From assembly GCF_002091635.1 (NCBI RefSeq), contig NZ_BDAC01000033.1, positions 1 through 50,321 on the forward strand: DNA of 50,321 nt. The letters run 5' to 3'. A program made the translations under genes and the position numbers. This DNA comes from Pseudomonas indica NBRC 103045 (GTDB lineage: Bacteria > Pseudomonadota > Gammaproteobacteria > Pseudomonadales > Pseudomonadaceae). This document shows, one piece after another, positions 9,369-22,053 of the stretch (within the stretch, counting starts at the first letter, position 1; the number at the start of each line of letters is the position of its first letter). The notes beneath the pieces were generated by a model that worked only from the letters and a program-made list of their open reading frames with translations, was not told the DNA's origin and searched no databases.

Positions 9369-10697
9369 ATGGCTAAGCAAGGTGCTCTCTCCGCGCTCAG
9401 CAATGGCGGGTTGTCCGAACTCTGGGCTCGACTGCGTTTCCTTTTCCTGGCGATCATCGTCTACCGGATTGGAGCGCACATCCCAGTACCAGGTATCAAC
9501 CCTGACCGGCTGGCCGACCTGTTCCGGCAGAACGAGGGGACCATTCTTAGCCTATTCAACATGTTTTCCGGCGGTGCGCTGGAGCGGATGAGTATCTTCG
9601 CGCTGGGGATCATGCCGTACATCTCGGCATCGATCATCATGCAGTTGATGACAGCCGTCAGCCCGCAGTTGGAACAGTTGAAGAAGGAAGGGGAAGCTGG
9701 CCGTCGCAAGATTAGCCAGTACACCCGCTACGGCACTCTCGTCCTGGCACTCGTCCAGGCCATCGGCATGTCGATCGGTCTGGCGAGCCAGGGCGTAGCG
9801 TTCACTACCGATTTCGGCTTCCACTTCGTAGCCGTCACCACCTTCGTGGCGGGGGCGATGTTCATGATGTGGTTGGGTGAGCAAATCACCGAGCGCGGTG
9901 TCGGCAACGGTATCTCGATGCTGATTTTCGCTGGCATCGTGGCTGGCTTGCCGTCGGCAATCGGGAAGTCTTTCGAGTCTGCCCGTCAAGGTGATATCAA
10001 TATCATCGCCTTGCTTGCCATCGGTCTGCTGGCGGTAGCGATCATTGGTTTTGTGGTGTTCATCGAGCGTGGTCAGCGCCGTATCGCGGTGCACTATGCC
10101 AAGCGTCAGCAGGGCCGCAAGGTCTTTGCCGCGCAAACCAGTCACCTGCCTCTGAAGGTGAACATGGCTGGCGTCATTCCGGCTATTTTCGCTAGCAGCA
10201 TCCTGTTGTTCCCGGCCTCTTTGGGGTCCTGGTTCGGTCAGGGTGAGGGCATGGGTTGGTTGCAGGACATCGCTCAGTCGATTGCTCCCGGTCAGCCGTT
10301 GAATATTCTGCTGTTTAGTGCAGGGATCATTTTCTTCTGCTTCTTCTATACGGCTCTGATGTTCAACCCGAAGGACGTAGCGGAAAACCTGAAGAAGTCC
10401 GGTGCCTTTATTCCGGGTATTCGTCCGGGCGAGCAGTCCGCGCGCTATATCGATGGCGTGTTGACTCGCTTGACCATGTTCGGTGCCCTGTACATGACGG
10501 CCGTATGCCTGTTGCCCCAGTTCCTGGTGGTGGCGGCCAACGTACCGTTCTACCTTGGCGGGACCTCGTTGCTGATCGTGGTTGTGGTTGTGATGGACTT
10601 CATGTCCCAAGTACAATCGCACCTCGTTTCCCACCAGTACGAATCCCTGATGAAAAAAGCCAACCTGAAGGGTTACGGCAGCGGCATGCTCCGCTGA
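9369..10697 (+). CDS. secY: Protein translocase subunit SecY
   Basis: 442 residues, the channel-forming subunit of SecYEG in the inner membrane. Hydrophobic segments fit ten transmembrane helices. The plug-region motif [20 protein letters not shown] (from about residue 74) and the conserved cytoplasmic segment [20 protein letters not shown] (about residues 338-357) are intact. It is translated with no gap after rplO, so expression follows the r-proteins. The C-terminus [10 protein letters not shown] is typical. Confidence 0.97.
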
Positions 10698-10725
10698 CGT
10701 GTCCGTAAGGTTCGAGGAGTTGGTG

Positions 10726-10842
10726 ATGAAAGTTCGTGCATCGGTGAAGAAGCTGTGCCGTAACTGCAAGATCATCCGTCGCGAAGGTGTTGTTCGCGTG
10801 ATCTGCAGTGCGGAGCCGCGTCACAAGCAGCGCCAAGGCTGA
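10726..10842 (+). CDS. rpmJ: 50S ribosomal protein L36
   Basis: A 38-codon gene ([20 protein letters not shown]...), the smallest r-protein. Cys11, Cys14, Cys27 and His33 form the zinc ribbon of the zinc-containing L36 type, so it is not the zinc-independent paralogue. A GAGGAG site precedes the ATG. It lies between secY and rpsM, as in other gammaproteobacteria. Confidence 0.96.
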
Positions 10843-10861
10843 TTGTGATTCACGCGTAATG

Positions 10862-10890
10862 AGCCCGGCAGCTAGTGCGCTGTCGGGTTG
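10862..10890 (+). terminator. Hairpin at the end of the spc block (rpmJ-rpsM)
   Basis: An 11-bp stem with two G-U pairs: AGCCCGGCAGC and GCTGTCGGGTT, with a 6-nt loop TAGTGC. ATTCTTTGTTATT follows, a broken U-rich tail. The last bases of the right arm are the first bases of a -35 hexamer. Confidence 0.6.
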
Positions 10891-10916
10891 ATTCTTTGTT
10901 ATTACAGCGCTAATAT
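10888..10916 (+). promoter_or_regulatory. Internal sigma-70 promoter of the alpha operon
   Basis: TTGATT (10888-10893), 17-bp spacer, TAATAT (10911-10916). The predicted start near 10923 is about 53 nt before rpsM. Same -35 sequence, spacing and hairpin overlap as the site upstream of rpsH. Confidence 0.65.
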
Positions 10917-10975
10917 CCCGCGCCCTATTTCTTGGCTTCCAGGGTGTGGGTAGCTGTCAATTGGAGTTCCACTGA

Positions 10976-11332
10976 ATGGCCCGTATTGCAGGCGTCAACA
11001 TTCCAGATAACAAGCATACTGTTATCTCGCTGACCTACATCTACGGTGTTGGTCGCACCACTGCGCAGAGCATCTGCGCTGCTGCTGGCGTAAACCCGGC
11101 GGCGAAAATCAAGGATCTCTCCGACGAGCAGATCGAGCTGCTGCGTGGCGAAGTGGCCAAGATCACCACTGAGGGTGACCTGCGTCGCGAAGTCAACATG
11201 AAGATCAAGCGCTTGATGGATCTGGGCTGCTACCGCGGTCTGCGTCATCGCCGTGGCCTGCCGGTCCGCGGTCAGCGTACCAAGACCAACGCGCGTACCC
11301 GTAAGGGCCCGCGTAAGCCGATCCGCAAGTAA
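10976..11332 (+). CDS. rpsM: 30S ribosomal protein S13
   Basis: 118 residues ([20 protein letters not shown]), full length with the basic C-terminal tail ([18 protein letters not shown]) that contacts P-site tRNA. First gene of the alpha block. In E. coli its leader is the S4 target; a matching pseudoknot was not identified here. Confidence 0.97.
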   Translation: MARIAGVNIPDNKHTVISLTYIYGVGRTTAQSICAAAGVNPAAKIKDLSDEQIELLRGEVAKITTEGDLRREVNMKIKRLMDLGCYRGLRHRRGLPVRGQRTKTNARTRKGPRKPIRK

Positions 11333-11362
11333 TCGCATTCGCGAATCGACAGGAATCTAGTC

Positions 11363-11752
11363 ATGGCAAAACCTGCTGCTCGTCCTCGTAAGAAAGTCAA
11401 AAAGACGGTGGTTGATGGCATCGCCCATATCCACGCGTCTTTCAACAATACCATCGTGACCATCACTGACCGTCAGGGCAATGCCTTGTCCTGGGCTACC
11501 TCCGGTGGTTCGGGCTTTCGCGGTTCCCGTAAGAGCACCCCGTTCGCTGCCCAGGTGGCTGCCGAGCGTGCCGGTCAGGCTGCTCTGGAATACGGTCTGA
11601 AGAACCTCGACGTTAACGTCAAGGGTCCGGGCCCGGGTCGCGAGTCCGCTGTGCGTGCTCTGAACGCCTGCGGCTACAAAATCGCCAGCATCACCGACGT
11701 GACGCCGATCCCGCACAACGGGTGCCGTCCGCCGAAGAAGCGTCGCGTGTAA
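11363..11752 (+). CDS. rpsK: 30S ribosomal protein S11
   Basis: 129 residues ([20 protein letters not shown]), full length with the C-terminal [19 protein letters not shown] signature that contacts the platform and 3' end of 16S rRNA. An ACAGGAA site is upstream. Confidence 0.97.
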   Translation: MAKPAARPRKKVKKTVVDGIAHIHASFNNTIVTITDRQGNALSWATSGGSGFRGSRKSTPFAAQVAAERAGQAALEYGLKNLDVNVKGPGPGRESAVRALNACGYKIASITDVTPIPHNGCRPPKKRRV

Positions 11753-11768
11753 TAGGAGACAGTGAGAA

Positions 11769-12389
11769 ATGGCTCGTTACATTGGTCCCAAGTGCAAACT
11801 GTCTCGTCGTGAAGGTACCGACCTCTTCCTGAAGAGTGGTGCTCGCGCGCTCGAATCCAAGTGCAACATCGAATCCGCTCCCGGTATCCATGGCCAGCGC
11901 CGTGGCCGCCTGTCCGACTACGGCACCCAGCTGCGTGAAAAGCAGAAAGTCCGCCGTATCTACGGTGTGCTGGAGCGTCAGTTCAGCGGCTACTACAAGG
12001 AAGCTGCCCGCAAGAAGGGTGCTACCGGTGAGAACCTGCTGCAGCTGCTCGAGTGCCGTCTGGACAACGTCGTCTATCGCATGGGCTTCGGTGCCACTCG
12101 TGCCGAATCCCGTCAGCTGGTTTCCCACAAGGCCATCACCGTCAATGGCAAGACCGTGAACGTTCCGTCGGTCCAGGTTCAGCCGGGCGACGTGGTTGCT
12201 GTGCGTGAAAAGTCGAAGAACCAGCTGCGCATCGTCCAAGCCCTCGAACTGTGCGCTCAGCGCGGTCGTGTCGAGTGGGTGGAAGTGGACGCAGAGAAGA
12301 AATCCGGTGTGTTCAAGAGCGTACCGGCTCGTAGCGATCTGTCCGCCGACATCAACGAAAACCTGATTGTCGAGCTCTACTCCAAGTAA
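11769..12389 (+). CDS. rpsD: 30S ribosomal protein S4
   Basis: 206 residues ([20 protein letters not shown]), a primary 16S binder with the S4 RNA-binding domain near residues 96-160 ([20 protein letters not shown]). No CxxC zinc knuckle is visible at the N-terminus. In E. coli S4 is the translational repressor of the alpha operon. Confidence 0.97.
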   Translation: MARYIGPKCKLSRREGTDLFLKSGARALESKCNIESAPGIHGQRRGRLSDYGTQLREKQKVRRIYGVLERQFSGYYKEAARKKGATGENLLQLLECRLDNVVYRMGFGATRAESRQLVSHKAITVNGKTVNVPSVQVQPGDVVAVREKSKNQLRIVQALELCAQRGRVEWVEVDAEKKSGVFKSVPARSDLSADINENLIVELYSK

Positions 12390-12411
12390 GGGCTAGAAAA
12401 TAGGTGTATCC

Positions 12412-13413
12412 ATGCAGAGTTCGGTAAATGAGTTCCTGACCCCCCGCCATATCGATGTGCAGGTGGTCAGTCCGACCCGCGCCAAGATCACGCTCGAGCC
12501 TCTCGAGCGTGGTTTCGGCCATACCCTGGGCAACGCGCTGCGTCGCATCCTGTTGTCCTCCATGCCCGGCTGTGCAGTAGTCGAGGCCGAAATTGATGGC
12601 GTGCTCCACGAGTACAGCGCCATCGAAGGCGTGCAGGAAGATGTCATTGAAATCCTGCTCAACCTCAAAGGTCTGGCTATCAAGTTGCACGGCCGTGACG
12701 AAGTAACGCTGAACCTCTCCAAGAAGGGTTCGGGCGTGGTCACTGCTGCCGATATTCAGCTGGATCATGATGTCGAAATCGTCAACGGCGATCACGTGAT
12801 TGCCAACCTGGCGGATAACGGCGCCCTGAACATGAAGCTCAAGATCGCTCGCGGTCGCGGCTACGAGCCGGCCGACGCGCGTCAGAGCGACGAAGACGAA
12901 AGCCGCAGCATCGGTCGCTTGCAGCTGGACGCTTCCTTCAGCCCGGTCCGTCGTGTTGCCTACGTGGTCGAAAACGCCCGTGTCGAGCAGCGCACCAACC
13001 TGGACAAGCTGGTTATCGATCTGGAAACCAACGGTACCCTGGACCCCGAAGAGGCCATCCGTCGTGCCGCGACCATCCTGCAACAGCAGCTGGCCGCGTT
13101 CGTCGACCTCAAGGGCGACAGCGAGCCGGTGGTTGTCGAGCAGGAAGATGAGATCGATCCGATCCTCCTGCGTCCGGTCGACGACCTCGAACTGACCGTA
13201 CGTTCGGCCAACTGCCTGAAGGCGGAGAACATCTACTACATCGGCGACCTGATTCAGCGCACCGAAGTAGAGCTGTTGAAGACTCCGAACCTGGGCAAGA
13301 AGTCCCTGACCGAGATCAAGGACGTTCTGGCCTCCCGTGGTCTGTCCCTCGGTATGCGCCTCGACAACTGGCCGCCGGCAAGTCTGAAGAAAGACGACAA
13401 GGCTACGGCCTGA
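12412..13413 (+). CDS. rpoA: RNA polymerase subunit alpha
   Basis: 333 residues. The N-terminal dimerisation domain (about 1-235) has the conserved [20 protein letters not shown] segment. A flexible linker and the C-terminal domain (about 250-333) follow, with [20 protein letters not shown] and [20 protein letters not shown], the DNA UP-element and activator contact surface. Its place between rpsD and rplQ is standard. Confidence 0.98.
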   Translation: MQSSVNEFLTPRHIDVQVVSPTRAKITLEPLERGFGHTLGNALRRILLSSMPGCAVVEAEIDGVLHEYSAIEGVQEDVIEILLNLKGLAIKLHGRDEVTLNLSKKGSGVVTAADIQLDHDVEIVNGDHVIANLADNGALNMKLKIARGRGYEPADARQSDEDESRSIGRLQLDASFSPVRRVAYVVENARVEQRTNLDKLVIDLETNGTLDPEEAIRRAATILQQQLAAFVDLKGDSEPVVVEQEDEIDPILLRPVDDLELTVRSANCLKAENIYYIGDLIQRTEVELLKTPNLGKKSLTEIKDVLASRGLSLGMRLDNWPPASLKKDDKATA

Positions 13414-13457
13414 TCGTCATCACCACCGAACGAACAAGTTTGGTAAGGAATTGAACC

Positions 13458-13847
13458 ATGCGTCATCGTAAAAGTGGCCGTCATCTGAGCCGCACCAGCG
13501 CCCACCGCAAGGCCATGTTCCAGAACATGGCGGTGTCGCTGTTCGAGCACGAACTGATCAAAACCACCCTGCCCAAGGCCAAGGAGCTGCGTCGCGTTGC
13601 CGAGCCGCTGATCACCCTGGCCAAGGAAGACAGCGTCGCCAATCGTCGTCTGGCTTTCGACCGCACCCGTTCGAAAGCTGCCGTAGGCAAGCTGTTCAAC
13701 GATCTGGGCAAGCGCTACGCCAACCGTCAGGGCGGCTACCTGCGCATCCTCAAGTGCGGTTTCCGCGCTGGCGACAACGCCCCGATGGCCTATGTCGAGC
13801 TGGTCGACCGTCCGGTCGGCGGCGCGGTAGAAGCTGCTGCCGAGTAA
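13458..13847 (+). CDS. rplQ: 50S ribosomal protein L17
   Basis: 129 residues ([20 protein letters not shown]), full length; a 50S protein near the tunnel exit. Last gene of the superoperon, followed within 15 bp by a strong terminator. Confidence 0.97.
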   Translation: MRHRKSGRHLSRTSAHRKAMFQNMAVSLFEHELIKTTLPKAKELRRVAEPLITLAKEDSVANRRLAFDRTRSKAAVGKLFNDLGKRYANRQGGYLRILKCGFRAGDNAPMAYVELVDRPVGGAVEAAAE

Positions 13848-13861
13848 CTTCGGGCGCTGTT

Positions 13862-13890
13862 AAAAAAACCGGGCTGTGCCCGGTTTTTTT
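13862..13890 (+). terminator. Terminator of the ribosomal superoperon
   Basis: A 13-bp perfect stem with arms of seven A's plus CCGGGC and GCCCGG plus seven T's, and a TGT loop. The flanking A and T runs make it potentially bidirectional. Confidence 0.95.
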
Positions 13891-14223
13891 ATGCCCGATT
13901 AACTGGGAGAAGGTCGGGCTTAGCAGGCCCTGGCGAGTGAACTTGGCATCCCTGAAAGGGCGGCCCGGATAGTTCTGATTAATCCTTGCGGGCATTTACC
14001 AACCAGTCACTGTAGCTGGCCGGCGCAATGTCTACTCAAACTCCCGCGTATTAATTCCCGCTGACTTGCAATCCGTGGTTGCCATGCGCAGGGGCGGTCG
14101 GGTTCGCCTTTGTTTAGTATTCTCTATCAAACCCTTATGGGTAATGCATTGGTTCTCTTTTAGCCGCCTCGATACCCTTTCTGCACTAACCGATTTCGGT
14201 AAGGCTGAAAGGAGAGAGAACGC
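13891..14223. other. Intergenic region upstream of katA
   Basis: 333 bp with no convincing ORF. It contains a small hairpin (GCCCGA 13893-13898 with TCGGGC 13914-13919) and presumably the katA promoter. No clear -35/-10 pair or four-part OxyR site could be assigned by eye. The katA ribosome-binding site AAGGAGAG lies at its right end. Confidence 0.5.
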
Positions 14224-15681
14224 ATGAGTCAGAAACCGATACTCACCACCGCCAGCGGCAGCCCGATCGCTGACAACCAGAATTCCCGTTCGGCGGGGCC
14301 TCGTGGTCCGTTGTTGCTCGATGACTTTCATCTGGTCGAGAAGCTTGCCCACTTCAACCGCGAGGTGATTCCGGAGCGTCGGGTTCACGCCAAGGGCTCC
14401 GGCGCATATGGCACCTTCACCGTGACCCAAGACATCACGCGTTACACTCGCGCCAAGCTGTTCGAGTCCGTGGGTAAGCAAACCCCCTTGTTCCTTCGTT
14501 TCTCCACAGTCGGTGGTGAGCGTGGCTCGGCCGATACCGAGCGTGACCCGCGCGGCTTTGCCATCAAGTTCTACACCGAGGAAGGCAACTGGGATGTCGT
14601 GGGGAACAACACGCCGGTGTTCTTCATTCGCGACCCGCTGAAGTTCCCGGATTTCATTCATACCCAGAAGCGTGATCCGCAAACCAACCTGAAGAGCCCG
14701 CAGATGATGTGGGACTTCTGGTCGTTGTCGCCCGAGGCGCTGCACCAGATCACCATTCTGTTTTCGGATCGCGGCATTCCGGACGGGTATCGCTTCATGC
14801 ATGGCTTCGGTAGCCATACCTTCAGCCTGATCAATGCCCAAGGCGAACGGCATTGGGTGAAGTGGCACTACAAGTCGATGCAAGGCATCAAGAACCTGAG
14901 TCCAGAGGAGGCGGCACGTCTGGCTGGAACCGATCCGGATTACGCCCAGCGCGATCTATTCGCTGCCATCGAGCGGGGCGAGTATCCGAAATGGCGTGTG
15001 TGTATCCAGGTGATGTCCGAGGAACAGGCCACCCAGCATCACGAGAACCCGTTCGATGTGACCAAGACTTGGTCGCAGAGAGAATTCCCGCTGATCGAGG
15101 TCGGTGTCATCGAACTGAACCGCAATCCGCTGAACTATTTCGCCGAGGTGGAGCAGGCAGTCTTTGCACCGAGCAACGTCATCCCCGGCGTCGGCCTGTC
15201 GCCGGATCGGATGTTGCAAGGGCGTGTCTTCGCATACGCCGATGCGCACCGTTACCGGGTTGGCACCAACCATCAGCAGTTGCCGGTGAACGCGCCGCGT
15301 TGTCCGTACCACAATTATCAGCGCGACGGCGCCATGCGCTTCGACGGTAACGGTGGCTCGGCGCCCAACTATGAGCCGAACAGCTACGCCAATGCGCCGA
15401 AGCAGGCGCCCCAGTATGCCGAGCCGGCGTTGGCCTTGAGTGGTGCGGCAGATCGTTACGATCACCGGGAGGACGGCGATTACTACAGCCAGGCCGGTGC
15501 CTTGTTCCGTCTCATGAGTCCTGAGCAGCAGGCCCTGCTGATTGGCAACATCGTCGGTGCGATGCGCACGGTAACCCGTGATGTCCAGTTGCGTCAGATC
15601 GGCCACTTCCTCAAGGCCGATCCGGCTTACGGCCAGGGCATTGCCGAAGGCCTGGGAATCGCCGCCAGCGAAGTGATGTAG
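14224..15681 (+). CDS. katA: Monofunctional haem catalase KatA
   Basis: 485 residues, a small-subunit clade-3 catalase that converts H2O2 to water and oxygen. The distal His55 ([12 protein letters not shown]), catalytic Asn in [12 protein letters not shown] (about 128) and proximal Tyr338 in [12 protein letters not shown] are all present. No N-terminal signal peptide is evident, so it is probably cytoplasmic, as for KatA of P. aeruginosa. It follows rplQ as in P. aeruginosa, where the next gene is bfrA; bfrA is absent here. The terminator at 15697-15730 closes it. Confidence 0.96.
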   Translation: MSQKPILTTASGSPIADNQNSRSAGPRGPLLLDDFHLVEKLAHFNREVIPERRVHAKGSGAYGTFTVTQDITRYTRAKLFESVGKQTPLFLRFSTVGGERGSADTERDPRGFAIKFYTEEGNWDVVGNNTPVFFIRDPLKFPDFIHTQKRDPQTNLKSPQMMWDFWSLSPEALHQITILFSDRGIPDGYRFMHGFGSHTFSLINAQGERHWVKWHYKSMQGIKNLSPEEAARLAGTDPDYAQRDLFAAIERGEYPKWRVCIQVMSEEQATQHHENPFDVTKTWSQREFPLIEVGVIELNRNPLNYFAEVEQAVFAPSNVIPGVGLSPDRMLQGRVFAYADAHRYRVGTNHQQLPVNAPRCPYHNYQRDGAMRFDGNGGSAPNYEPNSYANAPKQAPQYAEPALALSGAADRYDHREDGDYYSQAGALFRLMSPEQQALLIGNIVGAMRTVTRDVQLRQIGHFLKADPAYGQGIAEGLGIAASEVM

Positions 15682-15696
15682 AGCATTGCCGCCGCA

Positions 15697-15730
15697 AAAA
15701 AGGCCGCAAGCACATGCTTGTGGCCTTTTT
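15697..15730 (+). terminator. Terminator between katA and the convergent peptidase gene
   Basis: A 16-bp stem (AAAAAGGCCGCAAGCA / TGCTTGTGGCCTTTTT, one G-U) with a two-base CA spacer at the apex and T-run. The A-run on the left arm makes it usable from both strands, fitting the convergent genes. Confidence 0.9.
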
Positions 15731-15743
15731 CATTCGTGTGGAT

Positions 15744-17012
15744 TTATTCGTCGTGTGGGTTGGACAGCGGTTGGTCGGTTTCCTGACCTGGAGGCAGGAT
15801 CCGGTCGGCTTCGGCCGGGTCGATGGCATACAGGCTGCCGTCTGCGCTGGCCAACAGGAGCGCTTCCAGCATTTCCCTGACATTGTTGCGCAGCATGCCG
15901 ATGGACTTCTGGCCCCGGCTGTTCAAACCGGTGATTTCCATCAGAACGCTACCCCCCAGGGGGCCGCTGGCTCCGCTGTTCAACCGCTGTGTGCCTAGCA
16001 GGGCGTAGGCGTTGCGGGCGATGCCGGGCTCGCCGCCGCCACGGCGGATGCTGCCGTCCGGGTACTGATAGAAATAGTTGGTGATCTCCATGTTGCCCAG
16101 CTCCATGGAGCGACGCTTCATGACCACGCTCATCTGCTTCGACAGGTCCACGGCGACCTGGGCGACATCGTCATTGGCCGGCCAGGTAATGGATCCGGTG
16201 ACCTGGCGATCCGGGCGATTGATGTCCGGGTCGGCGTCCTCGAGAACGACCGCCGGGTTCTGGTTGTGCACATCGACCAGCCAGATGGGCTGATAGCGAT
16301 CATAGGCCGTGCGCACTGCTGTCGCTTCCGGAACCGGGTTCTGCCCGGGGTTGAAGTGGCGCTGATCGGCAAGCCCCGGGTTGCACAGTATCTGTGTGCT
16401 CTGGCTCCAGTCCGGCCAGTGGTAGCGGTTGATGTCGTAACTCCAGTCGCGCTGGCCATCGGCATCCGTGTAGGCGGTGACGTTGCTGCCCAGCCCTTGG
16501 TTCAGTTTGGCTGGGTCGACGGTGCCGTCGGTCTTCAGGCAACTGGCGCTGGTTTCCGGTGCGCTGAAGTCGGCGTTTCCGCGTGTGAACAGCGCGGTCC
16601 CGTCCGGATTGACCCTGGGAATGAACAGCACCTGGACGTGATCCAGTACCTGCCGGGAAAACGTGCCCCCAGTGGCCAGCTTGCGGATCAGATCGAGCGC
16701 GGCCTCGGTACCGTGGGGCTCGTTGCCGTGTTGCTGGGTCATGATCATCACGGTCGGCTTGTCCGCAGCGCCGAGCCGCGCCAGCCAGATGGGCCGGCCT
16801 TTTCCGCTGGTGCCGATTTGCTCCAGCGCCAGTACGCCCTTGGAGCGTCGAGCCAGGGCAGCGAGTTGATCGTATAGCTGCTCGTTGCTCATGAAGCCTT
16901 CGAGCGAGACGTTCTGTTCGTCGTTGACCCAGGGGCCATTGGGTTCCGCGGCGGCGGCAATGCCAGGCAACAGGCCGGCGCCGAGAAGGAAGGCGGCAAT
17001 CGGAAGACGCAT
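15744..17012 (-). CDS. Secreted M14-family zinc carboxypeptidase
   Basis: 422 residues. Residues 1-22 (MRLPIAAFLLGAGLLPGIAA...) are a Sec signal peptide, so the enzyme acts in the periplasm or outside. M14 signature residues are all visible: zinc ligands His95 and Glu98 (QQHGNEPHGTEA), substrate Arg196 (DINRYH), third zinc ligand His249 (LVDVHNQN) and catalytic Glu359 (SVLMEITGLN). The frame is open 75 codons upstream, but ATG 17012 has a good AAGGAGAG site and the signal peptide. Substrate (peptide or murein tail) is unknown. It occupies the place of bfrA between katA and uvrA. Confidence 0.88.
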   Translation of the reverse strand: MRLPIAAFLLGAGLLPGIAAAAEPNGPWVNDEQNVSLEGFMSNEQLYDQLAALARRSKGVLALEQIGTSGKGRPIWLARLGAADKPTVMIMTQQHGNEPHGTEAALDLIRKLATGGTFSRQVLDHVQVLFIPRVNPDGTALFTRGNADFSAPETSASCLKTDGTVDPAKLNQGLGSNVTAYTDADGQRDWSYDINRYHWPDWSQSTQILCNPGLADQRHFNPGQNPVPEATAVRTAYDRYQPIWLVDVHNQNPAVVLEDADPDINRPDRQVTGSITWPANDDVAQVAVDLSKQMSVVMKRRSMELGNMEITNYFYQYPDGSIRRGGGEPGIARNAYALLGTQRLNSGASGPLGGSVLMEITGLNSRGQKSIGMLRNNVREMLEALLLASADGSLYAIDPAEADRILPPGQETDQPLSNPHDE

Positions 17013-17040
17013 GGGAACTCTCCTTGTGCAAGACGGGAAG

Positions 17041-17070
17041 GGCCCCGCCTTACACGGCCCGGCGGGGTCC
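17041..17070 (-). terminator. Hairpin downstream of uvrA
   Basis: GGCCCCGCC pairs with GGCGGGGTC across an 11-nt loop (one G-U). There is no clear U-run on the minus strand. It lies in the 103-bp gap between uvrA and the peptidase gene and could partly insulate them. Confidence 0.4.
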
Positions 17071-17115
17071 TGGTTGGACCCGGCGCGGGCGTGGAAGGTT
17101 GCGTTGCGCTTGGAG

Positions 17116-19956
<2,841 letters not shown>

Positions 19957-20050
19957 GAACACCCTCGCATGGCGGGCGGAAACCCGCGAGTATACGGTCC
20001 GCCGTAACGTCGCGGCAAAGCGCGGCAGCTCTTTCTCCGACCATCCCGGG

Positions 20051-20093
20051 CGCCGAGGGTTGCCGCGTGACGCTTTTACGCGGGCCCTCGGCG
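20051..20093. repeat. Large two-tier palindrome between uvrA and the MFS gene
   Basis: Outer arms CGCCGAGGG (20051-20059) and CCCTCGGCG (20085-20093) enclose inner arms CCGCGT (20063-20068) and ACGCGG (20078-20083). It sits in the divergent promoter region and could act as a hairpin on either transcript. Confidence 0.6.
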
Positions 20094-20101
20094 ATTCGGG
20101 C

Positions 20102-20110
20102 TGGTAGAAT
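20102..20110 (+). promoter_or_regulatory. Extended -10 promoter candidate for the MFS gene
   Basis: TGGTAGAAT, that is TGn plus TAGAAT (20105-20110), with no good -35 at 17 bp. The predicted start near 20117 is 25 nt before the ATG. Confidence 0.45.
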
Positions 20111-20141
20111 CGCCGCCGTTTCAGAGGGTAGAGCCAGATAG

Positions 20142-21530
20142 ATGCACGATCCGCACAGCGAACGCATGAGCCACAGTGAGACACGCGCTGCCGGAGGGCT
20201 GGCGCTGGTTTTCGCCTTCCGCATGCTGGGCATGTTCATGGTGCTGCCGGTGCTGGCGACTTATGGACAGGATCTCGCCGGTGCGACTCCATCCCTGATC
20301 GGCCTGGCCATCGGTGCCTACGGTCTGACCCAGGCCATTCTGCAGATTCCCTTTGGTGTGATTTCCGATCGCATCGGCCGGCGGCCGGTGATCTATGTCG
20401 GGCTACTGATCTTCGCCGCCGGCAGTGTGCTGGCGGCCAATGCCGATTCCATCTGGGGCGTGATCGCCGGCCGCGTGCTGCAAGGCGCGGGTGCCATCTC
20501 GGCGGCGGTGATGGCCTTGCTCTCCGATCTCACCCGCGAGCAACATCGGACCAAGGCGATGGCCATGATCGGCATGAGCATTGGCGTTTCCTTCGCCGTA
20601 GCCATGGTGGTCGGTCCGCTGCTGACCCGTGCGTTCGGGTTGTCCGGTCTGTTCTGGGCGACCGCGGCGATGGCGCTGGTCGGTGTGCTGATCATCGCCG
20701 GGCTGGTACCGCGGGCCGATCATCCCTTGCAGCACCGGGAGTCCGGTGTGGCGAAGCAGGCGTTGGGCGCCACCTTGCGCCACCCCGATCTGCTGCGGCT
20801 GGACTTCGGCATCCTCGCGTTGCATGCGATCCTCATGGCCAGCTTCGTCGCGCTGCCGCTGGCGCTGGTCGAGCGTGGCGGATTGCCCAAGGAAGAGCAC
20901 TGGTGGGTCTATCTCACGGCCCTGCTGGTCAGCTTCTTCGCAATGATCCCGTTCATCATTTATGGCGAGAAGAAGCGACGCATGAAGCGGGTTCTGCTTG
21001 GGGCAGTCGCCGTGCTGCTGCTGTGCGAACTGTTCTTCTGGCAACTCGGCACCAGCCTGCGCGCGCTGGTGATCGGTGCGGTGGTGTTCTTCACCGCCTT
21101 CAACCTGCTCGAGGCCAGCCTGCCATCGCTGATCAGCAAGGTGGCGCCGGCCGGCGGGAAGGGCACGGCGATGGGGGTCTATTCCACCAGTCAGTTCCTC
21201 GGCGCGGCATTGGGCGGCATCCTCGGGGGCTGGCTGTTCGCCCAGGGAGGGCTGGGCATGGTGTTCATCGGCTGCGCGGTGCTCTGTGCCCTCTGGCTGG
21301 CAATTGCTGTTACCATGCGCGAGCCTCCGTATGTAACGAGCTTGCGCCTGCCGTTGTCGCCCGCAGCGCTGCGCGACGCGGGACTGGCCGAGCGATTGCT
21401 GGCATTGCCCGGAGTGGCGGATGCCGTGGTGGTGGCCGAAGAAGGCGCCATCTATATCAAAGTGGATACCGAACAATTGGACCGCACGTCCCTGGAGCGC
21501 CTGATCGATCCGGCGCCCGCGGCGTGCTGA
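20142..21530 (+). CDS. MFS transporter of the YajR type with C-terminal cytoplasmic domain
   Basis: 462 residues. Twelve hydrophobic segments cover about residues 12-390, with MFS motif A ([16 protein letters not shown]) after TM2 and an [17 protein letters not shown] first helix characteristic of YajR. Residues about 396-455 ([20 protein letters not shown]... [20 protein letters not shown]) form a soluble ferredoxin-like domain as in E. coli YajR. An efflux role is inferred and the substrate unknown. An alternative start is Met9. It is divergent from uvrA and 16 bp upstream of ssb, in the same order as in P. aeruginosa. Confidence 0.88.
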   Translation: MHDPHSERMSHSETRAAGGLALVFAFRMLGMFMVLPVLATYGQDLAGATPSLIGLAIGAYGLTQAILQIPFGVISDRIGRRPVIYVGLLIFAAGSVLAANADSIWGVIAGRVLQGAGAISAAVMALLSDLTREQHRTKAMAMIGMSIGVSFAVAMVVGPLLTRAFGLSGLFWATAAMALVGVLIIAGLVPRADHPLQHRESGVAKQALGATLRHPDLLRLDFGILALHAILMASFVALPLALVERGGLPKEEHWWVYLTALLVSFFAMIPFIIYGEKKRRMKRVLLGAVAVLLLCELFFWQLGTSLRALVIGAVVFFTAFNLLEASLPSLISKVAPAGGKGTAMGVYSTSQFLGAALGGILGGWLFAQGGLGMVFIGCAVLCALWLAIAVTMREPPYVTSLRLPLSPAALRDAGLAERLLALPGVADAVVVAEEGAIYIKVDTEQLDRTSLERLIDPAPAAC

Positions 21531-21546
21531 AGCCTAGGAGAACGTC

Positions 21547-22032
21547 ATGGCCCGTGGGGTTAACAAAGTCATTCTGATCGGCAACGTCGGCGGCGACCCG
21601 GAAACCCGCTACCTGCCCAACGGCAACGCGGTGACCAACGTCACCCTGGCGACTACCGATAGCTGGAAAGACAAGCAGACCGGTCAACTGCAGGAACGTA
21701 CCGAGTGGCACCGCGTGGTGTTCTTCGGCAAGGTGGCGGAAATCGCCGGTGAATACCTGCGCAAGGGTTCGCAGTGCTACGTCGAGGGGCGTCTGCAGAC
21801 CCGCGAGTGGGAAAAGGACGGCGTCAAGCGCTACACCACCGAAATCGTCGTCGATATGAACGGCACCATGCAGCTGCTCGGCGGCCGTGGCGGCAATTCC
21901 GACGACGCCCCGCGTGCACCGCGTCCGCAGCGCGAGCCGCAACAGCAGGCCCCGCGTGAATCGCGTCCGGCGCCGCAGCAGGCCCAGCCGGCTCCGGACT
22001 ACGACAGCTTCGACGACGACATTCCGTTCTGA
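21547..22032 (+). CDS. ssb: Single-stranded DNA-binding protein
   Basis: 161 residues. The OB fold spans about 1-110 ([20 protein letters not shown] ... [20 protein letters not shown]), followed by a Gln/Pro/Arg-rich linker and the acidic tip DSFDDDIPF that recruits repair and replication partners. A CTAGGAG site precedes the ATG. Its partner uvrA is close by, as in many gammaproteobacteria. Confidence 0.97.
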   Translation: MARGVNKVILIGNVGGDPETRYLPNGNAVTNVTLATTDSWKDKQTGQLQERTEWHRVVFFGKVAEIAGEYLRKGSQCYVEGRLQTREWEKDGVKRYTTEIVVDMNGTMQLLGGRGGNSDDAPRAPRPQREPQQQAPRESRPAPQQAQPAPDYDSFDDDIPF

Positions 22033-22053
22033 CCTGGAGCCGCTCGCATCACC

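Noticed and set aside
10917-10975. S4-binding pseudoknot in the rpsM leader
   Set aside because: The 53-nt leader shows no convincing pseudoknot pairing by eye; a covariance-model scan would be needed.
14100-14180. OxyR binding site upstream of katA
   Set aside because: Only isolated CTAT/TTAT tetramers fit; the four-part ATAG-N7-CTAT spacing is not met. OxyR control is plausible from the family but not supported by this sequence.
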